NCBI GenBank assembly: GCA_026545765.1
Contig: CM048844.1
Span: 806,001-870,000 of the forward strand
Direction of reading: 5' to 3'
DNA length: 64,000 nt
From: Plantago major
Taxonomy: Eukaryota; Streptophyta; Magnoliopsida; Lamiales; Plantaginaceae
The stretch's first letter is position 1. Every line of letters starts with the position of its first letter. Positions 20,053 to 31,532 of this stretch are shown here, in pieces. Below the pieces are notes generated by a model that saw nothing but the letters and a program-made list of their open reading frames with translations, did not search any database and was not told the DNA's origin. A program made the position numbers and the translations under genes.

Positions 20053-22318
20053 AAAAGAAGCATGGCAACGACTGTCACCTTCCTTTTTTCATTGATCTGT
20101 TTTTTGTGTTTGATTTTCGAACAAGGCCCCGAAGCCCTCAAGTTGTAATTCGATTTCCGTCAAATCAATACAACTATGATTTCGTAAACATTGTTAATGA
20201 TCATGCTCTCCGAATCTCATGGTTCGAACAGACCGTGAAAAAAAAATTTACTACTCAGACCGAAGCCAAATCGTACACAGATCCGGTTCGGATCAACACA
20301 ACTGAAACCAGCAGCCCACAAAGGCGAGAGAGTATTTTTATTAACAACACAACGCAGAGTTACAAAGTGCAGAATTACAAGGCTAAGGTCCGAAGAGCCC
20401 TAATCGAGCCCATAAAAGCAAAACACCTACTCTATTATTCTTCGCCTTTGCAAACAAGTTTCTTACTCAACCTCGACGCCCCGGACCATGCCAAGTCCGA
20501 GCATTATTGGTCTCACAGTTATTCGGCTGCTCCGGACGAAGGAAGGAATTTCCCATCCTAGCTTGCAAAAAAAGTTCACTAATAAAAGACTCCAGGGATC
20601 CGCTTCGGATTAGCTGGTAGTTGAAGTCAGCCAGCAAAGATCGTCGAGGCCTTACCAAACACTTGGACATTGCTTCGTGACTCCAAGGTCAACGAGCAAC
20701 CTCCGAAGCATGCATCCGCATCGCCTTCTGCACAAATCTCCCCGACTTAAAGTACCTGGCAGGCAACTAGCCCGGACAGTCTGGACGTCCGAATCACTCC
20801 GGAAGATCCACTTGTTCTGAGTCCCAACAAAATTGGCATTGTCAGAAACTCTGTTCCAGAAATGCAAGTCACTCTCTCGAGCCTTCAATTCTGGAACATA
20901 GCTACTAACCAAACCAAGTTGCTCGAACGAGAAGACTTCGGAGCGAGGTGAACAACCTAATGGAAACGATATTTTCGGAGGACTTTCGACGATCCGACTC
21001 CCAACAAGACTGGCACTGTCGAGGACTCCCTTCCAGAATTGCAAGTAGCTCCCTCGAGCCTTCAATTCTGGAACGAAGCCACCAACAGAGCTGAACTGCT
21101 CGGATACGGACCCACAGGGATGGGCAAATGAATCTAAGGAGGATAAGTACATTACCTTCTATCCGAAGGACGAACGACTTGGGACAACAGGATTGGCAGC
21201 ATGCTTTCCAACATCTCGGGCAGCTCTTACACCGAACCTCGAAATATTGGAAAGGATACTACCAAACCAATTATGCCGACTCGTTGCACCCCGGGCATAT
21301 GTTCGGAGTAGGGCGCTTCGGATGTACCGAGCCTCAGAAAATGATTGTATGAAGATCCCCAAACCATCCAGCTAATCTACCTCTCCGGGGCTCAAGTTAC
21401 GGATATAGACCACAACCCCGGAGAAAGAAGATTAGCCGGGCGATCTGAGGAAGTGATTAGTGAAGAATTTCGGCCTCACTCGGTACGGACCGTCTCCTCC
21501 GAGATCTGCGAACTGGCTATCTAAGCAAGTTTATTTTCACGACTCTCACCGTGAACCGACTCGGGCTCGACCTCCGGACCTTTAGTTACTATAAAAGGGA
21601 AGAAAGTACTGAAGAACAGCCGTACAAATCAGGGGTATATATAGAAGGAAATGGCCAATCGGCAGCCGACACGTGTCCCATACTCGCAGATATGGGCTTG
21701 GGCCGAACATGGGCCTGAAGCATCGGTTTCCATAGGCCCAACCCAATAATCCATCCATGCGATCAGTTACTCATCCGGACGTCTCAGCTCGGAGCTGCCA
21801 CAACAACCTCCGAAGAAACTATGATGTATGGCTCGGATTATTACACCAAGTCAAACGTCCGAATCCACACTACTTATCGCGATAGGAGGAAATTCATTTT
21901 ATAGCAAGTCTTGTCACTCTAAGACGTGACTCCAAACTGCTCGCAATCCGGATTATTCGTGTTAAGGATTCCGATTCGGATGGGAACGATGGTTGACCGA
22001 CCCACAAGACCCACGTAGGAAAATTTGCATCCAGCAAATTAACCCTCCGGCAGTTTAAGTCTCAAGGGTTCGGACCCATTATCCGAATTTGGGAGAGTTA
22101 CTAAGCAAATACGAAATTAAACGTGGAGGATTGTAAGTAACAACATTAACATTCCAGTGATCAAAAGAAGTCCGAGCCACCAATGGGCCCGAACCGGCGA
22201 ATATTCATTCATGACAAAATGTGTATTTATACAAAAAACGCTACGCAAAAAGGAACAACACTTTCAAGCCCGGAGGCGCACTACTACAAAACACAACCCG
22301 AGGCATACCCCGTCTTCC
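20053..22318. other. Region between pol and the antisense gene in element C
   Basis: There is no convincing gene. The stretch holds the 180-bp tandem repeats (20824-21290). Near 21592-21660 there are TATAAAAGGG and TATATATAG, then ACACGTGTC. This module is also present in B (30720-30810), so it may be a promoter or processing signal; its direction is unclear. Open frames here, including a 166-codon minus frame over the repeats, are best explained by the repeat. Confidence 0.6.
20824..21290. repeat. About 180-bp tandem repeat, two full copies and a partial third
   Basis: Copies begin at CCAACAAAATTGGCATTGTC (20824), CCAACAAGACTGGCACTGTC (21001) and GACAACAGGATTGGCAGC (21183), period 177-182 bp. 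Within the first two, CCTTCAATTCTGGAAC is conserved. Element B lacks this part because of its deletion at about 30295. Confidence 0.7.
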
Positions 22319-25300
22319 CTATCTACGCCGTTCGGAGGAGCTAGTCTGCGACCGAGAGGGACCACCCGTGTCCTTCTCCTGAGGCGCCGGACCTTGCTGT
22401 TGAGCCGCTTGGGCCAGCCTCCGTTCTCCCCGAGCTTCAAGCTCTTTCAGAAAGGCCGGACACTGCTGCATCAAGTCCAGCTCACGATCGAAGCCACGAA
22501 CGGGCCCGGGAAGAGTCAGCCAGTCTCGGTTGTGCTCCAAGTGGTCCTCCAAGGGAACGAATACACTGGACATGAGCACACGAGGGACGAAGGGGGAAAG
22601 ATACGGACCACCATGATTATACTTCTTGGTCTCCATCTCGTCGCAGACCAGCTCCACAAATTCACACTTGAGCAGGTCTTCGTCCAAGACACCCTCCGGA
22701 GCAAAGTCCGACCCATCTCCGTTCTTAAAGGCAGAAACCCCCTCAGCCTCCAAGTCACAGTCACTCGGTATCCAACCCTTCCCCCGGCACTGCTCCACAG
22801 CTGCATCGAACCCATCTTGACGGGCCTCGTCATACTTCGACTCGAGCAAAAACTTGCAGGAGTCCGATTTAAGGAAATCTTGGGCAGCCTTCATCCGGAC
22901 CCCAAGCAGCTCGCCGAGCATCATATCCTTGAAAGTCCGAGAAACACCAACGAACTCATCCAGCCCGTCTTGGTGAACTTTCAAGTCCGCTTCCAAGGAT
23001 AATATGGCGCTCTTCATCTTGGCCGTCTCCGCCTCGGCTGCTTGTTTGTCAGCAATAGCCTTCTTTAGGCGCTCGGAAGTACTTTTCAGTCGGGACGCTT
23101 CAATCGCCCGGGCAGCCTCAGCCTTTGCTAATTCATCTTCGAGGGTGGCCCTCCGAGCAGCTGCCAAAGATCACGCTTCCACAGTGACTGCAAGCTACAA
23201 AACGACAGAAGTCACGAGCGTTTAGACAGCTCTGAATCATAGCAAGATAACAAAATAACCAAAGCACCTACGCACCTTGCGTTGGGTAGCAACCAACTCA
23301 GCAATCCGATCCAACTCCGGGGCAGCAGCCAACCGAGCAAGTTCAGCATCCGAATCCATTTCCGGCGCATCGCTTATTTTGCCCTTGCCCTTCTTAGCAG
23401 GCGGATTCGGACCCTCGGACGGACGCTTCTTCGTAGCTCCAGCGCTTGACCCGCTTGCGGGTGGATCCCGAGATACGGATCGAGGGGGCTTCCTCGAGCC
23501 CTTCGATCCAGCTACCTTACCCTTATCCGGGGTAGGGATAGTCTGGGCCTCCTCGCCCGCAGTAGCCCTCCGGGATTCCTCAACTCGGAACGCAGCAGCA
23601 TTTCTTGGTTCGCCCATCGGAAGGATGGTAGAAGTTTTGATGACATGGGTCCGTGAGCCCTCTGCCATCTCCTTCCGTTGCGCTGCATTCTGTTGGCGTT
23701 TCAACTCCCGCATGGTCGACATCGTATACTCGAACCAAAAAGCTGCACATCCGAGTCAGAGTGAGTTAAAGAATATAAACGCACTTGCAAGATCAATGCA
23801 ACTTAACAGAACTACGGACTGAATTGGGCGACCACCCCGGATTAAAGGAAAATCACTTACTCAGATCTTCCATGTTATCGCAAAAACTAGGCTCGGACAA
23901 GCCGGCCAGATACGGAAGAGGTTGACATATCAACCCTCGGAAGAAGTACTTTTTCGGCTCTTGGTTCCGATGGAGCGCTTGCATCCACAAGGGGATGTTT
24001 CGTGCCGGTGGCTTCCAATTCGGCAGCCTGCCTCGGAAGAACTTCTTTTCAAATTACCACTTGAGCCTCTCCTCGTCGGACTGGCCTGGCTTCAACGCGG
24101 GTCGGACGAAGATATAACGCTTGAACCATTGTATCCCCAACGACGACAAAGGGTCAACAAAAAATGTGTATGCTTGACGACATACGAACGTATAGAAAAA
24201 CCTATTTCTATTACTAACACTTATATTAAAAAGTTTGCGGAAATTGTCAAAAGTGAGCGGGATGCCTTTATATTTACATAACACCCCGAAGCACATCAAG
24301 TTTCCGAGAGAGTTGGGGATGATTTGGTGCGGACTCAACCCCATGCTGTTCAAAATCTCCAGAAACTCGGACGATACGGGCAGCCGCCACCCGCAATGGA
24401 GACTTATCTCGTGCACACACATATATCCCGGAGGCGGATTATAGAAGGCATGTGATTCGTCCGGAACAAGAATCTCAACACACTCCGGGATCTCATATTT
24501 CCTCCGGAGCTCATCCACTTCATCGGCTCGGATGATGGAGGGGCAAGTAGGCAAAGTCCCGTCCTCATTCAACTCTCCCTCCGGATCGGGGAGGGTGACC
24601 TCATCTTTGGTCCGCGGGAACTTTACTTGAAAGACGTCCTCACCCCTCCTCAGTCCCTCCGAACAATCTTCCTCGGCCGTCTGGCGACTTGGCCCTGCTT
24701 GATCGGTGGATTCTGCACGGGGTGCATGAGCGGAAGGCTCTGCCCTTTCTTCCTCTTCTTCGGAGCCAGAATCTTGGCCCCGCACATTTTCTTCTACCTC
24801 ACCCTCCTCGGATGAGGACGCCAACTCCACGACAGTTCGGAGAGGCACAGCAACTTGTACACGATCTTCCTCACCTTCTTCAAAAACACCCAAGTTGGGA
24901 GGTGCTTCGGTGGTATCGTGTACTTCCTCGATGGTCGGCTCCTGTGGATCCGGAACGAACGGGATTCGGTTAGGATTACTCCTAAAATTATAACCAAGGG
25001 TGCGAATTGGGGATCGGATCTCTACCGGGAGTTCGGATTCTTGCCCTGCCCGTCCCGGGTGACGAGTTCCTATCACCCGCGAACTCGTTTCTTGAACCGC
25101 TACAACGACCTGCACATGGGACACTCGCAGGTAATCCCGATGCCTCGGAGGACTTGGGTCCGGAATGACTAACCGAAGTGAGGAACTTACCTCGGGCTCT
25201 TCCCGACTCGGAGGAGGCGACCGTTCCACCTCCACTACTTCGTCATCATCAACAATCTCGACGTCCTCAGAGCTACTGGTAAAAGAGCTAGCTTCCGAAT

Positions 25301-25346
25301 CGTATCCCTCAGCCTCGGATCGGTTTTGGCTATCACTCTCGGACAT
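22319..25346 (-). pseudogene. Element C antisense gene, three coding exons
   Basis: Exon 1 is 25346-23861, starting MSESDSQNRSEAEG. Exon 2 is 23742-23276. Exon 3 is 23194-22319. Intron 1 (23860-23743, 118 bp) is GTAAGT to TGCAG in phase 1; intron 2 (23275-23195, 81 bp) is GTGCGT to TTGTAG in phase 0. Exon 1 has an acidic N-terminus and a domain with PPPGYMCVHEISLHCGWRLP and IIPNSLGNLMCFGVLC, resembling the family called putative gypsy-type transposon (PF04195-like). Exon 2 is basic; exon 3 is a predicted coiled coil. Compared with B, C has stops TAA at 24056-24054 and TGA at 23173-23171. Antisense genes after pol are known in Tat elements; the function is unknown. Confidence 0.78.
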
Positions 25347-25784
25347 CCTAGGGACAGGAGAAAGCAATTTCGTGAGCTTTAAGATGGCAGTCCGAGAGGC
25401 CGTTTATGTATATTAAAATGGTTAGTCTACAGCCAAGACTACTGGCTTTCCCAGACGGAGTTAGTTCGGAGTCAGTACAATATCTATTCGGCGATTAATC
25501 AACGTCAAGATCATATGGAGTATTCGAACTACAATACGCATCATAAACATGCATCCGAGCAGGCAGAAGTTGAAAGACAACAACGAAAATATAATCATAA
25601 GACAAAGTCAAGTGCTTACTTGAACTCGGATAGTTGAAAAGAAGTGCCTTGACTTGGTATAAGAACAGCGCGCTTCGAACGCTTGGATTACTCACCTCGG
25701 ATCGTTGGGAGTCGCTTCGGATGTACTTCGGATGCAAAAATTCTCTCACTAAACGGTGAGAAATGAGACGGCTACCCCCCCCCC
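25347..25784 (-). other. 5' leader of the antisense gene, with a likely intron
   Basis: The minus strand reads TCTCCTGTCCCTAG directly before the G-ATG start, a good acceptor, also in B. A donor-like TTCAA-GTAAGC lies near 25617, so a 5' untranslated intron of about 270 bp is likely. A minus frame of about 80 codons upstream of the donor is not clearly coding. Confidence 0.5.
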
Positions 25785-25792
25785 TATTTATA
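25785..25792 (-). promoter_or_regulatory. TATA box of the antisense gene (element C)
   Basis: The minus strand reads CTCTATAAATAGGGG, a plant TATA box about 440 bp upstream of the antisense ATG, just upstream of the leader. The same box is kept in B at 35004-35011 within well-conserved flanks. Confidence 0.7.
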
Positions 25793-26427
25793 GAGGGTCA
25801 TATTGGGAACACCAACCGTCACGATTTTTCGGGATTAAATCTCAATCGTCGATCAAAGTTCATCCAACGGCATAGTACAATTATACCAAGTGAAATGACG
25901 AATTGGTACAACAAACTCACTTCGTGGATAGATGGATACAACAACTCTCCCACTCTCGGGCGGAAGACAACACGTGGGGTCCGGACGATCCTCTCATCGG
26001 ACGTCTCGCGACTTTCTAGTCCGGCATAACGCCCACACAAGGAGCCTCGTATGCTCGAGAGATTATCCTTCGGGCCTTTGCCTCGGACGGGATACCCACC
26101 TACGACATTGCCCGTAGCCTATCAAAGGTACACCACCGATGTTCGGCGCCTAAACTTGGTCTAACTTACAAATACCCTTTTTTCTTTTTCACTCTGTTGC
26201 CCTTCGGACACGGACCCTCGGATGGCAACGGTGTTTTAGAAAAAGAAAAAAGGGGGGGGGGGAGAGAGAGAGACTAAGTCAATGGCCACACGAAGTACGG
26301 AGTACACCTTTTTTCAAACTTATTAGGACGGATCAGACGGAAGAACAAATCCTTCCCCAACAGCTCCCCGGAACAAATAGTTCCACAACTATCTTCTTCT
26401 AAGATACTTGGAAACTAGGGGGACATA
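25793..26427. other. Non-coding 3' end of element C's internal region, with polypurine tract
   Basis: No gene is seen. A purine-rich stretch AAAAAGAAAAAAGGGGGGGG and AGAGAGAG at 26241-26271 is followed by 150 bp shared with 12827-12985. The sequence directly before LTR3 is AACTAGGGGGACATA, the likely polypurine primer site. B has the matching GGGG run at 35466-35482 and ACTAGGGGGCATA before 35639. Confidence 0.65.
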
Positions 26428-27335
26428 TGTTGATACGGAAATATGTCCAATCCGTCATAGAAGACCTAGGAGCGAATCCTAAGGCATCCTAAGTCATCCA
26501 GTGGATCTGAGTCACTATAGTCCGAGCCTATGGTCCGATCCGGGTCGACCAACCATGGTCCGACCCACCTTAGAAGAAAGGAACAAAGGATCTGGAGCAT
26601 GTGAGGTCCGACCCAGCGGCCTTAGGTCCGACCCTTCAAGGTCCGAACCACCCTGAAACAAGGAGGCAATACTCAAACAGTATTATCTCCGACCCAGACA
26701 CTCCGAGCCGAACAGGTCACTCGGATCCAGCATGACAATCTCACAGGACAACCAAGCAAATAGGCACTAGGGAGTGAAAGGTCCGAACCCAGGAGCTCCG
26801 AATCGGAATAGTTAGACAAGGTGAGGACTCCTCACCGAATAACCAAGTGAGGTCCGACCAGGCCGGACTCTCTCGAACACGGGATCCGGCAGACCACACC
26901 TCATCTCCATAAACTCTACCAATAATGAACAAACTATCCCTAAAGCCCAAAGTGGCTTGGGCTAGAACCTCATTATTGGGCTTTGGGCCTCATTTTAGCA
27001 TTGGTGGCTCAATCTCGGGCGTACACTTGTCACGATCCTGTGAGGTCCTTCTACTAGAAGGTTATCCTATAAAAGGGGCACACCTCCTCATAAATCAAGG
27101 TAAGTCACATCAACACCCAACTATCGTACATTATACAGAGTCGATCTTCAGTGGCTCTTGAGTAAAGTCTCAAGTCCGGTTTGACTTCAGGCAAACCGGT
27201 TACTAACCCCCCCCCCCCCCCCCCACCACTTCAAGTCACTTGTGCAGGGTCTCTCTCGTTGCCTCTTACCGATATTGACAGGCAAAGTAGGACAAGGAAA
27301 ATTCACTAAGTGTTTGAGGAGTTCTACCCTCAACA
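26428..27335 (+). repeat. Element C LTR3 (3' LTR)
   Basis: 908 bp, close to LTR2 except for a cluster of small deletions at about 26818-26885. It contains TATAAAAG at 27068-27075, the hairpin at 27176-27199 and eighteen C at 27207-27224. It is followed directly by the duplicated CTCCG and B's RT sequence. Confidence 0.93.
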
Positions 27336-30295
27336 CTCCGATTGGGTTTGTAACGTGGTCCTCGTAGAAAAAGCTCCGGGAAAGTGGAGAATGTGCAACG
27401 ACTTCACTAGACTCAACAAATTTTGTCCAAAGGATCCTTATCCATTACCACGCATAGACCAACTGGTTGATTCCACTGCAGGATGTGAACTCCTGAGCTT
27501 CATGGACGCATATCAAGGCTTCTACCAACTCAGGATGGTCAGGAAGACATCAAAAAGACAGCCTTCTTTGCGGCAGGGGGGGTCTACTGCTTCAAGGTCA
27601 TGCCATTTGGCCTCAAGAACGCAAGGGCTACATACCAACGGTTGGTGAATAAGATGTTCAAAGAAGAGTTGGGTAAAACCATGGAAGTCTATGTGGATGA
27701 CATGGTTGTAAAAAGCAAGACTGAAGAGGAACACATCGAACACCTTAACAATTGTTTTTCCATCCTTCGGAAATACGGAATGAAGTTGAACCCTGAAAAG
27801 TGTACATTCGGAGTAAAAGGAGGAAAGTTCCTTGGCTACATGGTCACAGAAAGAGGCATCAGTGCTAACCCGGAGAAAATAAAGGCGATCCTAGACCTAC
27901 CGCAGCCAAAGACTATCAATGAAGTTCAAAAGCTTTTGGGAAAGGTGATGGCATTGAGCCGCTTCATCTCGAAATCTGCCGAGAAGAACTTACGCTTCTT
28001 CAGGATTCTAAGAAAAGGTAGTAAGTTTGAGTGGACAAAGGAATGTGAAGAGGCCCTGGAAAACTTGAAAAGTACCTCCTCACACCACCCTCTTGTCTAA
28101 ACCAGTAGAGGCTGAACCGCTCTACCTTTATCTAGCTACTACTGACGAAGCAATGAGTTCTGTACTGGTGCGGATACAAGGCAACGAGCACTTACCGATC
28201 TACTATTTGAGCAAAGCCCTCGCAGGCTCTGAGGCCAGATATGTCAAGATTGAGAAGCTCGCCTTCGCACTCGTTTATACCGCACGGCGACTAAAGCCTT
28301 ACTTTAAGTCTCATCGGATTGTGGTCCTCACTAATGAGCCGCTCAAACATGTCCTAGGTAAACCAGATCAGTCAGGACGCCTGTCCAAATGGGCTATTGA
28401 GTTAAGTGAATACGATATTGGGTATCAAGCTCCATCTGCCAAAAAAGCACAAGTTCTGGCCGACTTCCTGGTAGATTATACAGAGAAAGCGGAAGGAGAG
28501 ACCGAAAGTTCGCAGGAGAACGCCAATCATGTCATGATGACCCAAGTCAAAGATTCAAAGGGGAAAGAAGAGGCAGAAGAGAGCAGGACTAATGAGACAC
28601 ATGGGGATAGTTTCCAGCTTTTAACTAAGTATCAGCAACCCATGGATGATACACTAAGAGTGAGGCACATGTTTCTCTTATAAGAAGCACCCAACACCTC
28701 AACGCCTGCATCTTCCGACAAGAAGCAGGAGGATGAGAAGGTGCCCATTGCCACTGCGGAAGGCAAAGTGAGAAACGAGGATTGTTGGACATTACAAGTG
28801 GACGGATCCTCTACTGGACGATGGGGAGGAATAGGAATCTTTCTCGAAAGTCCTGAGGGAGCCAAGCTAGAGTACGCCATCACCCTCAATTTCAAGGTGA
28901 CAAACAACGAGGATGAGTATGAGGCGCACATTACCGGCTTAAGGATGGCGAGAGCTCTTCAGGTGAAAAGAATCAAGGCTTACACAGATTCACAACTCGT
29001 GCAATCCCAGTTCTTCGGGTCCTTTACCACTAAAGGACCTAACATGATCAAATACTTGGAGCTTCTCAAGAAAGAGGTTAAGCACTTGGAAGAATTCTCT
29101 CTTGAACAATTCCACAGAGAATGGAACGAAAAAGCTGACGCCCTCTCGAAGTACGCTTCGGCCTTAGGAGCTCTAGACACGAGAAGTGTCATCCTAATGA
29201 CCCGCACGGACTCCTCCTTGGCAAACTCCAATGAACAAGTATTCCTCTTGAGCACGGAAAGAAACTGGATGACCGACATATTCCGTTACCTCAAGGATGG
29301 CACTCTACCTTTGGATCCTAGAGAAGCAAGAAAGATCCTATGCCGAGCCAACATATACTTTATCCTGGAAGAGGATCTTTACAAAAAATCCTTCACCGGC
29401 ACCCACATGAGATGCCTGGATCCCCAAGAAGCAAAAACCGTGATGGAAGAAATCCATGCTGGAAGTTGTGGAAGTCATTCCGGAGGAAGAACCCTGGCAT
29501 AAAAAATCATAATACAAGGATACTATTGGCCCACTATTGACACTGATGCTGCCAATTTCGCTCGTGCCTATGAAGATTGCCAATACTATGCCAACATACC
29601 ACACCGTCCGACCAACCCTATGATTCCGTCAATCATAGAATGTCCATTTGATCAATGGGGCATAGACATAGTTGGTCCCTTCCCACGTGGAACCCATCAT
29701 AAGAAGTTCTTGATCGTGGCAGTGGAGTATTTCACTAAGTGGGTTGAGGCGGAGGCAGTATCGACCATCACGGAAAGCAGGGTAAGGACGTTCATCTGGA
29801 AGAACATCATCTGCCGTTTTGGACTCCCACGAGTCCTAGTATCAGATAATGGGGCTCAGTTCTCCGGGGCAAGACTAAAGGAGTGGCTTCAATCCTTCAA
29901 AATAGAACAACGCTTCACTTCCGTTGGCCACCCCCAAGCTAATGGACAAGTAGAAGCCACCAACAAGACCATCGTCAAAATTTTGGAGAAAAGATTGAGA
30001 ACCTCCCAAGACAGTTGGGTAGATGATCTCGACGCAGCCCTTTGGGCACATAGGACGACGGCTCGGACTGCTACACAGGAGACCCCCTTTTCCCTTGTCT
30101 ATGGATCTGAGGCGGTCATTCCTTCGGAAATAGCAATGGCAACTCAGAGAATCCAGTAGTACGACCCAGCTGATAATGAAGTAGCAAGGATCTACGACCT
30201 TGAGCTCCTCGAAGGCAAACGAAATAAGGCACTAGCTAACGTCCTCCGATACCAAGCTATGACTGCTCGAGCTTACAACAAGCGTGTCTTCCGAG
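27336..30295 (+). pseudogene. Element B pol, second part (RT, RNase H, second RNase H, integrase)
   Basis: This continues from 11906. RT with YVDDMVVKS, both RNase H domains and the integrase core can be read against C. Damage: a 1-base loss near 27538, a frame change near 28085, a TAA at 28681-28683, a TAA for CAG at about 29500, and a TAG for CAA at 30157-30159. Unlike C, the integrase keeps the catalytic Asp (VSDNGAQF, codon 29845-29847). Similarity to C's pol stops at AACAAGCGTGTCTTC (about 30295), so the integrase C-terminal module is deleted. Confidence 0.88.
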
Positions 30296-31532
30296 TAACT
30301 TGTCGCCCCCGGACACAGACCCGGAGTGGGACGACTCGGATATACTAAGATTCCAAAACGAATATGAGGAGATCCCCGAACCATCAAGCTAGTCTACCTC
30401 TCCAGGGCTAAAGTTGTGACTATCAACCAAAGCCCCGGAGAAAGAAGACTAGCCCGACGATCCGAGGAAGAGACTGTCGAGCAATTAAAATGTTGGAAAA
30501 AACTTTAAACTGGCACTCGCATCAAGAGTACGGGCTACAAATCTCGAGGATCCGAAGGAACGTGTATCCGAGTAACTTAACTTCATCATCCTCAGCATAA
30601 TCCGACCCAGGGAGATTCCTGAAACATCGGAAAACTTCTCAAGACAAGATCACGCACAAGGACGATGGTGTAAACCCACTCGACAGTCGTTCGGACCCGA
30701 ACTCCGAACCACCCATTACTATAAAAGGAAGAAATGTTCTGACGAAAAGTCGTACAACCCAAGGGTATATATAGAAATTGAGGACCAGTCAGAAGCCGAC
30801 ACGTGTCCCACGGCCACCAGTAATGGGCTTGGGCTGAACCTGGGCCTGACGCTTGGGCCGCTATTGGCCCAACCCAAAAACCCATTAACACTGTCGGCCA
30901 TCTTGAGTAAATTACTCGTTCGGATGTCTCAGCTCGAGGCCGCCATGATGACCTCCGTACCGACTACGACTTGTATCGAGTCACCCTAACTTTTCTACTG
31001 GTCATTTTTTCAACTTCTCACAAGTCAACATGATTCGGAACGACACACCAAGTCAACGTCCGAATAAATACTACTTGTCACAACATTGGGAAATCCTTTT
31101 TTCTCTCGAAATGACTAGCATTCGAAGACGTGGCTCCGAACCGTTCCTGATCAAGGTTTTTTACGCTGGAAGTTATGATTCGGATGGATACAATGTTCGA
31201 CCGACCCGCGATCCAGCAAAGGAAAATTTACTTAAAGCAATTAACGCTTGGGAAATTGGGGCCTCGAGGGTTTGGACCCATTATCCGAACTGATGAAAGT
31301 TTACGGGTTACTGATCAGATATATGAGATTCAACGCGCAAGCATATATTCAGAAGAGCAATGACACAATTCAGCAATAAAAATTGTTCCGAGCCACCAAT
31401 AGGCCCGGACCGATAGCATAAGTAATAAGTCAAATGTATAGAGTTTTACAAAAATAGTGACCAAGAAGAAGATAACATTGTTTCCAGGCCCGAAGGCTCA
31501 CAACTACAAAAGATCCGGGGCATACCCCGTCT
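30296..31532. other. Element B region between deleted pol and antisense gene
   Basis: No gene is seen. After the deletion junction the sequence matches C from about 21350 (GATCCCC..CCATC..GCTAGTCTACCTCTCC). It keeps the TATAAAAGG...TATATATAG...ACACGTGTC module at 30720-30810 that is also in C. Confidence 0.6.

Larger units (their letters stand above)
11907..27335 (+). mobile_element. Element C: Tat-lineage Ty3/gypsy element with three LTRs
   Basis: LTR1 11907-12820, remnant internal region 12821-12985, LTR2 12986-13901, full internal region 13902-26427, LTR3 26428-27335. The outer ends are flanked by CTCCG at 11902-11906 and 27336-27340, a single 5-bp target duplication in B's RT, so the whole array descends from one insertion site. 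All LTRs begin TGTTGATACGG and end CCCTCAACA. The internal region has the same gene order as B. It is the youngest Tat copy in the window, but carries an in-frame stop, an altered integrase residue and stops in its antisense gene. Confidence 0.93.

Noticed and set aside
20652..21152. Minus-strand open frame of 166 codons over the 180-bp repeats
   Set aside because: It contains two copies of the same residues because it runs through tandem DNA repeats. It has no match to known domains and is absent from B.
22157..23002. Plus-strand 281-codon open frame in element C
   Set aside because: It overlaps exon 3 of the antisense gene on the other strand. Its composition is what the complement of a coiled-coil coding exon gives.
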